NCBI RefSeq assembly: GCF_013184775.1
Contig: NZ_JAATVV010000020.1
Span: 1 to 41,163 of the forward strand
Direction: 5' to 3'
From: Martelella sp. HB161492
GTDB taxonomy: Bacteria; Pseudomonadota; Alphaproteobacteria; Rhizobiales; Rhizobiaceae
DNA length: 41,163 nt
In this document: piece by piece, positions 15,980 to 23,008 of the stretch
How the letters are laid out: every line of letters begins with the position of its first letter
How positions within the stretch are numbered: position 1 is the stretch's first letter
Notes under the pieces: generated by a model
Databases searched by the model: none
Seen by the model: only the letters and a program-made list of their open reading frames with translations
What the model was told of the DNA's origin: nothing
Position numbers and translations under genes: made by a program

Positions 15980-16917
15980 CGTGCCGTTCCTTTCTCACGC
16001 TGGAAGGTCGAGCGATAGGTGAAGGCGAATGTTGCGCAGAACAGGAAGAGGATAATGCCGACGGCACTACCGAAGCCGATATTCATGCGCTGCAGGCCGA
16101 AGGTGTAGAGGAAGCTGACAATAGTATGCGTCAGGTTCGATGGTCCGCCATTGGTGAGGGGAATGATGATGTCGAAGACCTGCATGGCGCCGATGACGGA
16201 GAAGAACACCGACATGGTCAGCGCCGGCTTCAGCGCAGGCAGCTTGACATAGCGGATGACCTGCAGGGGCCCGGCGCCATCGATGGTGATGGCCTCGATC
16301 TGGTCCTTCGGGATCGATTGCAGGCCAGCAATATAGATCATCATGTGGAAGCCGAAATATTTCCACACGATCACCGTCATGATTGCGGTGAAGGCCCATT
16401 CGCGATTGGCCAGGATGTAGAAATTGTCGACATGCAGCCAGCGGGCGATCTCGGCCGCAAGACCATAGTCCCCGTCAAAGATGAAGCTCCAGATCAGGCC
16501 GCTTGCCACCTCGGCCAGAATATAGGGCAGGAAGAAGATCAGCCGGAAAACCGTGTTCGACCAGTGCTTTTCGTAAATCAGCAGCGCCAGGACGAGCGCC
16601 AGCGGCAACTGGATGAACAGCGAGGTGCCGATGATCTTCAGCGAATTGCCGAAGGAATGGAGAAAAATCCGGTTTCCCGCCAGCCGCTCGAAATTCTGCA
16701 GGCCGACGAAATCCGTCGGCGAACCGTAGCCATTCCACTTGTAGAGCGAGAAATGCGCCGCATCGATCATCGGCAGCATGACGAAAGTGGTGAAGAGAAT
16801 GAAGGCGGGCAACATGAAGATCACGAGCGTTACCAGCGCATTCGAGGGGCGCCAGAGGACCTTTTTGACCCCGGCTTGTGTCTCAGTGAGGGTGCCGCCA
16901 CCCGTCTGGATAGACAT
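15976..16917 (-). CDS. ABC sugar transporter permease, MalF/UgpA type (CUT1)
   Basis: A 313-residue permease with six membrane segments. The ATG at 16917 (MSIQTGG) was chosen because AGGAGGA lies directly upstream; an earlier in-frame start would add 18 arginine-rich residues. The EAA loop is seen as IPKDQIEAITIDGAGPLQVIRY followed by KLPALKPAL. It is separated from the binding-protein gene by 158 bases containing a terminator-like hairpin and overlaps the next permease by four bases. Confidence 0.92.
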   Translation of the reverse strand: MSIQTGGGTLTETQAGVKKVLWRPSNALVTLVIFMLPAFILFTTFVMLPMIDAAHFSLYKWNGYGSPTDFVGLQNFERLAGNRIFLHSFGNSLKIIGTSLFIQLPLALVLALLIYEKHWSNTVFRLIFFLPYILAEVASGLIWSFIFDGDYGLAAEIARWLHVDNFYILANREWAFTAIMTVIVWKYFGFHMMIYIAGLQSIPKDQIEAITIDGAGPLQVIRYVKLPALKPALTMSVFFSVIGAMQVFDIIIPLTNGGPSNLTHTIVSFLYTFGLQRMNIGFGSAVGIILFLFCATFAFTYRSTFQREKGTAR

Positions 16918-17035
16918 CCTGTCCTCCTGCCGTGCATGACGCGTTTTTCGGCAGGGCCGGCGCGCATGCATTCCTGAAAAGGCCCGGGCCGGAGCCGGTT
17001 ATCAGCTTTCCGGCACGGGGAGAAATTGTGAAGGG

Positions 17036-17066
17036 AAAAAGCCCCGGCAGGAACTGCCTGCCGGGG
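17036..17066 (-). terminator. Intra-operon terminator/attenuator after the sugar-binding protein gene
   Basis: On the minus strand CCCCGGCAGG and CCTGCCGGGG form a perfect 10-pair stem followed by CTTTTT, a good Rho-independent terminator. It sits ten bases past the binding-protein stop and before the permeases. Partial read-through would give high binding protein and lower permease and xylosidase levels. Confidence 0.75.
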
Positions 17067-17075
17067 GTGGGAGGA

Positions 17076-18341
17076 TCACTCCATTTCGCGTTCGTCTTCC
17101 AGCGTCTGGGCGGCCTCTTCCGGCGTAACTGCGCCAATTGCGAGGTCGGCGGCGATGTCATTGACCGTGGCACCAAGATTGGGGCCAAAGGCCTGATCAA
17201 GATAGAGCTGCAGGTGGGCCGCATCACCGGCCATCTTGGAGACGGTCTGGAAATAGGGGTTGGTCAGTGCCTCGCCGGCACCCTTGGCAACCGGGATCCA
17301 CTGACCGGCAGCGGCATATTTTTCCACAACCGGCTTGGAGACCCAGTATTTCAGGAAGTCGACGGCCTCAGGCGGTGCATCCTTGGTGACAACCCAGCCA
17401 TTGACCCCACCGACGACATCGGTTGGCTCACCCTTGCCGCCCGGATAGGTCGGGAAGGTCATCATGCCGAGATCTTCTTCCGGCAGGCCCTGGCCGCTTG
17501 CCGAATTGCCCTTCTGGGTCGAGTAGTTCCACTGGCCAGCCAGTTCGAACAGGGCGTCGCCATCGCCGAACATGCCGCTTTCCTTGGCAAAGGTGGCGCT
17601 GGCAAAGCCCTGCTGGAATGGCTGAAGATCGGCAAGACGCTTGAATTCGGTCAGCGCCTTGATGAAGTCGGGATTGTTGAAGCCGCCATTTTCGCCGGCG
17701 CGCGCGGCGGCCAGTTCGTCGACACCCATGATCCGGGTTGCGAGATAGGCGACATAATAATGCAGCGGGAACTTGTCCTTGCCGCCGGCGACGATCGGCG
17801 TGATGCCTGCATCCTTGGCCTTCTGCACCGCGGCGAGGAAATCGTCCCAGGTCTTGATCGACGCGGGATCAATACCGGCTTTCTCTGCCAGTGCCTTGTT
17901 ATACCAGAGCACGATCAGGCTGACCTTGGTCGGCCCGCCGACGATCTCATTGTTCACCGTGAAGCTCTGGACCGGACCGGGCGGGATGGTGGCGTCGAAA
18001 TCGTCCTTTACCGAAGCCGTGATGTCCTGGGTCACGCCGCTCTGGAACTGCTCGTCGAGAACGCCGCCGGCCCAGGACCAGTAGAGGTCAGGGCGCTTGT
18101 CGGACTGAAGCACAGTCGGCAGTTTCGACTTGAAGGCGGAGTTTTCCAGATATTCCATCGAGATCTTGGTGTCGGGATGGTCGGCCTCATAGGCGTCGAA
18201 GACCTCCTGGTTGATTGTCTTCTCAAAGGCATCATTGGGTTCAATACCCATGATCCTGACGGTGGTTTCCGCCTGCGCGACGCCCATCAGGCTGAAAACG
18301 GCGACAGCGGTTCCAAGAGCAAGCTTGCTCGAAAATTTCAT
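17076..18341 (-). CDS. ABC sugar-binding protein, family 1 (CUT1)
   Basis: A 421-residue periplasmic protein with a clear signal peptide (hydrophobic core at about residues 8-20, cleavage likely after AQA before ETTV). The mature part has the family-1 extracellular-domain pattern: DAYEADHPDTKISMEYLEN, WYNKALAEKAGIDPASIKTWDDF and WVVTKDAPPEAVDFLKY. The ATG has GGAGG seven bases upstream. It is the first gene of the minus-strand sugar operon and faces the LacI-type regulator. The ligand is inferred as a xylo-oligosaccharide from the GH43 gene in the same operon, not from binding residues. Confidence 0.92.
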   Translation of the reverse strand: MKFSSKLALGTAVAVFSLMGVAQAETTVRIMGIEPNDAFEKTINQEVFDAYEADHPDTKISMEYLENSAFKSKLPTVLQSDKRPDLYWSWAGGVLDEQFQSGVTQDITASVKDDFDATIPPGPVQSFTVNNEIVGGPTKVSLIVLWYNKALAEKAGIDPASIKTWDDFLAAVQKAKDAGITPIVAGGKDKFPLHYYVAYLATRIMGVDELAAARAGENGGFNNPDFIKALTEFKRLADLQPFQQGFASATFAKESGMFGDGDALFELAGQWNYSTQKGNSASGQGLPEEDLGMMTFPTYPGGKGEPTDVVGGVNGWVVTKDAPPEAVDFLKYWVSKPVVEKYAAAGQWIPVAKGAGEALTNPYFQTVSKMAGDAAHLQLYLDQAFGPNLGATVNDIAADLAIGAVTPEEAAQTLEDEREME

Positions 18342-18515
18342 TTTTGATCCTCCGGTGGCGCATGACCTTCAACATCTGGTCAGGCGCATTTCCCATATGC
18401 CCTGCCGGAAACCGGCTCCGCGAACTCCCGGCACGGCGATCCTCCACGTTTCTCGCCGGCAATGTGGCCGGCTTTGAAACGGACATCCGCGATTATTCCG
18501 GAAAAAATAGAGAAA

Positions 18516-18569
18516 ATGGAAAATTACCGGAAAAATATCGCCATGACGTCTGAAATGGAAAATTATCGA
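18516..18569 (+). repeat. Pair of direct repeats ATGGAAAATTAYCGR
   Basis: ATGGAAAATTACCGG at 18516-18530 and ATGGAAAATTATCGA at 18555-18569 match at 13 of 15 positions and are 39 bases apart. Their place about 175-230 bases upstream of the binding-protein start makes them candidate operators of the adjacent LacI-family protein, though they lack the central-CG palindrome usual for that family. Confidence 0.45.
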
Positions 18570-18708
18570 TTCTGTTTTACCGAGTCAAGTTGCCGTCTGG
18601 TGCATTTGTCGCGTCCATAAGGGCGAAAATCTGCAATAAAAGCCATAAATATAGCGATTTTAGTGCCGTCGAGGCGATTGAAGCGTTTTGAATCTGATGG
18701 AAATCAAG

Positions 18709-18749
18709 ATGGAAAAAGAAAAATAAAATCGCATATTTTCTTTTTCCAT
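18709..18749. repeat. Perfect 14-base inverted repeat upstream of the LacI-type gene
   Basis: ATGGAAAAAGAAAA (18709-18722) is mirrored by TTTTCTTTTTCCAT (18736-18749) around a 13-base AT-rich centre. The arms share ATGGAAAA with the boxes at 18516 and 18555. It is 110 bases upstream of the LacI-type start, so an autoregulatory operator or leader hairpin is possible. Confidence 0.5.
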
Positions 18750-18859
18750 TTTCGTTGTTAGGCTCTGGTCAATCGAGTTGTGGCTGCGGCTGATCGCAGC
18801 TTGCAAGCGCGGCGATAAACTGGTGCCCTGTCCGGGTGAAAAGTCGGGAGGGTGTTGGG

Positions 18860-19957
18860 ATGGATGGACAAGACGACATGCATGTGAGCGATGAAATCGT
18901 CAGGACGAAAGGCCGGAAGGCGGCGAGCGCAGCGACGCTGCATGATATTGCCGAAGCCTCCGGCGTTTCGATCAGCACGGTTTCCAAGGTTCTGAACGAG
19001 CGCGCCGGCGTCAGCCCGGATAATCGCGCCCGTGTGCTGCAAATGGTCGAGGAACTCGGCTACCGACGCCCGGATTCAAAGCTTCGAACCGGGCCGGAGA
19101 TCGGTTCGGTCACCATCGTCACCTTTGATCGCTATGCCGCCAATGACCACTATTACGTCGATACGATGCGCGGTCTCACCGACGAGGCCCGTCATCTCGG
19201 CTGGGATGTGGCGCTGGATCTGGCGCTGATCGGCGATGGCTACACGAAAGTGTCGCCGGAAGCGCTGTTTCGCCGGGCGACACCGGAAAGCGTTGTCCTG
19301 CTTGGCATCGACCAGCCGCCGGTTGTCGAAGCGGTTGCGGCCCTTGGCTGCCCTGCCGTGATCGTCAACGGCATGGATCCGATGATGCGCCTGTCGAGCA
19401 TTTCGCCCGATCACTATTACGGTTCCTATGCCGCCACGCGGCATCTGATTGAAAAGGGCCACAAGCGCTTCCTGCACGTTTCACACATCTTCCGCGACAC
19501 GGTGGCCCAGCGTGTTGACGGCATGCGCCATGCGCTTGACGAAGCCGGGATTGGCTTCGATCCGGTCCGCAATGTGCTGGATACCGGCAGCGCCAATTTC
19601 TCGAGCCTTGATGCCAGCAACGCAATCGCGCGTCTGCTGGAGGAGGGGCGTTTTGATTATTCGGCGATCGTCTGCGCTTCCGACATGCTGGCGATTGGCG
19701 TGACCCAGGCGCTTTTGTCTGCCGGAATCCGGGTGCCGGAAGATGTTTCCGTCATTGGCTTCGACGATCTGCCGATCAGTACCCATTGCGAGGTGCCGCT
19801 TTCGACCATGCATATCGAGCGCGGCGAAATGGGCAGGCTTGCCATCCGCATGCTGGCAGAACAGGCGGCGGGAAAGCTGACCTCGAGACGGCGCGTCAGC
19901 ATGACCATGCAATTGGTGGAGCGTCATTCCGTGGCGCCGCCACCGGGTGAAAAATAG
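18860..19957 (+). CDS. LacI/GalR-family transcriptional regulator
   Basis: A 365-residue regulator. The ATG at 18860 was chosen because GGGAGGG lies upstream; a GTG at 18836 would add eight residues. After an unusual 25-residue N-terminal extension, the helix-turn-helix is TLHDIAEASGVSISTVSKVLN (about residues 26-46), followed by the hinge helix and a periplasmic-binding-protein-like effector domain with ICASDMLAIG and VSVIGFDDLPIS, standard for the family. It diverges from the sugar importer operon and precedes the ATPase gene by 70 bases. It probably represses the importer and xylosidase until a sugar such as xylose or xylobiose binds. Confidence 0.9.
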   Translation: MDGQDDMHVSDEIVRTKGRKAASAATLHDIAEASGVSISTVSKVLNERAGVSPDNRARVLQMVEELGYRRPDSKLRTGPEIGSVTIVTFDRYAANDHYYVDTMRGLTDEARHLGWDVALDLALIGDGYTKVSPEALFRRATPESVVLLGIDQPPVVEAVAALGCPAVIVNGMDPMMRLSSISPDHYYGSYAATRHLIEKGHKRFLHVSHIFRDTVAQRVDGMRHALDEAGIGFDPVRNVLDTGSANFSSLDASNAIARLLEEGRFDYSAIVCASDMLAIGVTQALLSAGIRVPEDVSVIGFDDLPISTHCEVPLSTMHIERGEMGRLAIRMLAEQAAGKLTSRRRVSMTMQLVERHSVAPPPGEK

Positions 19958-20027
19958 CCCTCTTCCGAGGGAGGGGGAGCCACGAGGAGCGGCGACAGAC
20001 CCCCAGCAATGTAAAGGGAGTGAGTTC

Positions 20028-21179
20028 ATGGCGAATGTCAGTCTTCGCGATATCCGCAAGATCTATCCGAATGGTTTCGAGGCGGTGCATGGGATCGATC
20101 TCGATGTCAGGGACGGGGAGTTCATGGTCTTTGTCGGGCCTTCGGGCTGCGCGAAAAGCACCATACTGCGCATGGTCGCTGGCCTTGAGCAGATCTCCGA
20201 TGGTGAATTGAAGATCGGTCCGTCCGTCGTCAACAAGCTGCCACCGAAGCAGCGCGGCATCGGCATGGTCTTCCAGAACTACGCGCTCTATCCGCATATG
20301 AAGGTCTATGACAACATGGCGCTGGGGCTGAAGATTGCTCATGTGCCGAAGGACGAGATCAAGAGCCGCGTCATGCATGCCGCCGAGCTTCTGGAAATGG
20401 TCAATCTCTTGGATCGCTATCCCAAGCAATTGTCTGGCGGACAGGCCCAGCGAGTCGCCGTCGGCCGCTGCATCGTCAAGCGCCCGGAGGTTTTCCTGTT
20501 TGACGAACCGCTTTCCAATCTTGACGCCAAGCTGCGTGCTTCGATGCGCGTGCGCCTGACGGAACTTCACCGCGAGCTGCGCAATAGCGGACAGCCGTCC
20601 ACAGCCATTTATGTGACCCATGATCAGGTCGAGGCGATGACCATGGGCGAGCGGATCTGCGTGCTGAAGGAAGGCACGATCCAGCAGGTCGATGCGCCGA
20701 CCGCGCTTTACGAGCGCCCGGTCAACGCCTTCGTCGCGGGCTTCATCGGTTCGCCAGAAATGAATATCCGCCCGGCAACGCTGGTTGCCAATGATGGCGC
20801 GCTGAACCTGCTTCTGGGGGAGAAAACCCTTGTGTCTCTGCCCGGTGCATTCGCTGAAAAGCTTTCCGGCCATGTCGGACGCAAGGTGCGTTTCGGCATT
20901 CGCCCGGAACATATCGGCACACCGGAAAGCATGGCGCTGCGCCGGCATGAGGAGGCGGTGGCCGCCAATGTTACCGGCACGGTGAAGCTTCTGGAGCATA
21001 TGGGCAACGAGATCTATGTCTATTTCGATCTCGAGGGACTTCCCTTCGCTGCCCGCATTCCCGTCGATGATGCAAGGATGCTTGACGAGAGTGCCCGCGG
21101 CAAGCCGTTCAGCTTCTCCTTCGTCATGGAAAAGGCGCATGTCTTTGATGACGAGACGGGTGCCAATCTGACGCTGTGA
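20028..21179 (+). CDS. Sugar ABC transporter ATPase, UgpC/MsmX/MalK type
   Basis: A 383-residue ATPase of CUT1 importers, with GGGAG upstream of the ATG at 20028. Walker A is GPSGCAKST (residues 37-45), in which Ala replaces the usual third Gly; I recall this variant in other rhizobial UgpC-like proteins. The signature is LSGGQAQRVAVGR, Walker B VFLFDEPLSNLD, and the switch His is in YVTHDQVEAMTMG. A C-terminal TOBE/regulatory domain (about residues 240-380) includes FGIRPEHIGTPE. The importer operon on the other strand has no ATPase, so this protein probably drives it. The stop codon abuts the stop of the converging DUF2254 gene. Confidence 0.92.
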   Translation: MANVSLRDIRKIYPNGFEAVHGIDLDVRDGEFMVFVGPSGCAKSTILRMVAGLEQISDGELKIGPSVVNKLPPKQRGIGMVFQNYALYPHMKVYDNMALGLKIAHVPKDEIKSRVMHAAELLEMVNLLDRYPKQLSGGQAQRVAVGRCIVKRPEVFLFDEPLSNLDAKLRASMRVRLTELHRELRNSGQPSTAIYVTHDQVEAMTMGERICVLKEGTIQQVDAPTALYERPVNAFVAGFIGSPEMNIRPATLVANDGALNLLLGEKTLVSLPGAFAEKLSGHVGRKVRFGIRPEHIGTPESMALRRHEEAVAANVTGTVKLLEHMGNEIYVYFDLEGLPFAARIPVDDARMLDESARGKPFSFSFVMEKAHVFDDETGANLTL

Positions 21180-22469
21180 TCAGCCCTTATCGGCGATGAG
21201 GTGGGCGTAGCGGGCCAGGTCCTGTTCGCTGGCGATGGCTGCAAGCCGTTCGCGCTCGCTTTCATATTCAAGCATGCGTCCCGCGCGTTCCAGTGCCATT
21301 TCGGCATAGGCGCGGGAGGCCTTGCCATAGCCTGCTCCGGGCAGATGCTCCAGCGATTTCAGCGCTCGCTGCAATGCAATGCCAACCTCGATCAGCCCGG
21401 CGCCATCGCGTGAAATGCCGGTAAAGGCGGCATCGAAAAAGGCATTCGGCGCCAGTGGCATGATGTGGAGGCGGCGATGAAGCGGTTCTGTCTCGGCCTT
21501 GATTTCCCGCCCGGCAGCCAGAACACGCACCAGATTGTTGATGACGTCAATGGCGGTGCCGGGGTCGTTGATGCCGGGCGACATGGCGCGCATGGCGATC
21601 TGCGACAGAACCGTCAGACCGTAAAGCGGATCCTGGTCATAGCTGCGCTCGGCTCCCAGTGCGAAGGAGGCGCGGATCTTCTCGACCATCGCGTCGTCAG
21701 GCCGTTTCTTGCCGTCGCCTTTCAGCCCGGCAACAAAGCGGCCGGGCGTCACGAAGACGCCGGGGCGCTCAAGGATGTAGATATCTGCATCGATCTCTTC
21801 AGCGGCAGCATTGAGCGCCGCAAGATCGATGAAGCGCAGATAGCCCATGTGGTTATGCTCGATCAGCGTCAGGTCTTCCGGGGCGTCGTGGAACGGATTT
21901 GCGCGGAAAAGCGGTTCCTCACGAAAGGTGCACATGGCAAGGTGAGCTGCCTGTTCGACCTGCGCGATCGTATTGGAAACCTGGCCAAGGCTGCCGAGAT
22001 GATTGATCCAGCGCAGCAGCATGACGACGATCAGCACGATCAGCATCAGCGTGACAGCAAACAGAACAAAGCGCCCGCCATCGCCGTAAAGGCCCGATTT
22101 CAGGGCAATCAATCCGACAAGAGAAAACAGGAAGGCACCGAGAAAGGTTGCCAGCGCGCCTTGCGCCGTGCGGTCCTGCAGCAGGTTGGAGACCGCACGC
22201 GGTGTCGCATTCTGTGCGGCTGAGGAGGTGGCGGAGACGAGCGTGTTCAGCGAAAAAACGGTAACGGTCAGCATGCTGGTGGCAATGATTTCCAGCAGCG
22301 ATCCGACGGCATCAATCCCGGCAAAGTCACCGAGTGCGACCGGGATGTAGGGATCGAGAGCAGCACCGGCAAGCGCGGTGAAAACGCCGGCAAGGCAGAA
22401 GGCCGCGGCCATGAACCAGATCTGGCGCATCGCCTCGCGGATCTGAAAGAGCGACATGCCCAGTTTCAC
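21180..22469 (-). CDS. DUF2254-family membrane protein
   Basis: A 429-residue protein with about four N-terminal membrane segments (within roughly residues 15-165) and a large soluble C-terminal half. The pattern TSMLTVTVFSLNTLVSATSSAAQNATPR between segments is typical of the DUF2254 (predicted membrane protein) family, whose function is unknown. I chose the GTG at 22469 because it overlaps the DUF1697 stop as GTGA and has AAGGGGA upstream; ATG at 22457 is an alternative. The gene is the last of a three-gene minus-strand run, and its stop codon touches that of the converging ATPase gene. Confidence 0.8.
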   Translation of the reverse strand: MKLGMSLFQIREAMRQIWFMAAAFCLAGVFTALAGAALDPYIPVALGDFAGIDAVGSLLEIIATSMLTVTVFSLNTLVSATSSAAQNATPRAVSNLLQDRTAQGALATFLGAFLFSLVGLIALKSGLYGDGGRFVLFAVTLMLIVLIVVMLLRWINHLGSLGQVSNTIAQVEQAAHLAMCTFREEPLFRANPFHDAPEDLTLIEHNHMGYLRFIDLAALNAAAEEIDADIYILERPGVFVTPGRFVAGLKGDGKKRPDDAMVEKIRASFALGAERSYDQDPLYGLTVLSQIAMRAMSPGINDPGTAIDVINNLVRVLAAGREIKAETEPLHRRLHIMPLAPNAFFDAAFTGISRDGAGLIEVGIALQRALKSLEHLPGAGYGKASRAYAEMALERAGRMLEYESERERLAAIASEQDLARYAHLIADKG

Positions 22470-22990
22470 GTTTCGTCCCCTTCGCATTCTGCTGCCATGA
22501 CGCTGAGCTTTCTCAACGTGTTGAGGTTGCGACCGGTTCCCTCATTCAGCCCCTTCAGTTTCAGCCGCGAGCGTCCAGTACCCGTCGGATAGTAGACGTG
22601 GATCGCGCGGCCGGTAATGCTCACCGTCTCGCCATCCGGCGCAACCATGGTTTCCAGCATGGCATGGTCCGGTGGTGCCTGAAAGACATAGATGATCGAG
22701 CGGGCAGGGTCGCCGCCAGGCGGGGCAGCGGCAAGCATTTGCCTGAGTTCGGCATGCGCGCGCAGAAATAGCTCGAAGTCCTGTCCGGTCATCGCCCGAA
22801 GGGCCTGCTTCAGCCTGGAACGGGCGGCATCTTCCTGAAGTTGCGTTGCAAAGACGGCGTTGCCGCTCTGGATATAGGTCCTGACGCCTGAAAACCCGGC
22901 CGCCTCGCAGGCCGCTTTGAGGTCGGTTGCGGCAAGCTTGCCCCGGCCGCCGACATTGACCGCACGCAGGAGCGCTATGAATGCGGTCAT
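22466..22990 (-). CDS. DUF1697-family protein
   Basis: A 174-residue cytosolic protein. The start TAFIALLRAVNVGGRGKLA and the motif GVRTYIQSGNAVF are characteristic of the DUF1697 family, together with the C-terminal NLNTLRKLSVMA. No biochemical role is established for the family. It lies 18 bases downstream of the oligopeptidase B gene and overlaps the DUF2254 gene by four bases, so the three are probably co-transcribed; the functional link is unclear. Confidence 0.88.
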   Translation of the reverse strand: MTAFIALLRAVNVGGRGKLAATDLKAACEAAGFSGVRTYIQSGNAVFATQLQEDAARSRLKQALRAMTGQDFELFLRAHAELRQMLAAAPPGGDPARSIIYVFQAPPDHAMLETMVAPDGETVSITGRAIHVYYPTGTGRSRLKLKGLNEGTGRNLNTLRKLSVMAAECEGDET

Positions 22991-23008
22991 GTCGGTGTCC
23001 TCGCTTTG

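Larger units (their letters stand above)
18342..18859. promoter_or_regulatory. Divergent control region of the sugar locus
   Basis: A 518-base gene-free interval that is much richer in A+T than its surroundings (especially 18490-18760). It holds two near-identical ATGGAAAATTA boxes and a long inverted repeat, listed separately. It must contain the promoters for the binding-protein operon and the LacI-type gene. No small gene with a credible start and coding bias was seen. Confidence 0.7.

Noticed and set aside
16932-18347. 471-codon frame antisense to the sugar-binding protein
   Set aside because: The opposite strand has a signal peptide, GGAGG site and family motifs; this frame has none.
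18709-18749. Rho-independent terminator
   Set aside because: The stem is almost entirely A-T, has no GC-rich core, and lies upstream of a gene start, so operator or leader structure fits better.
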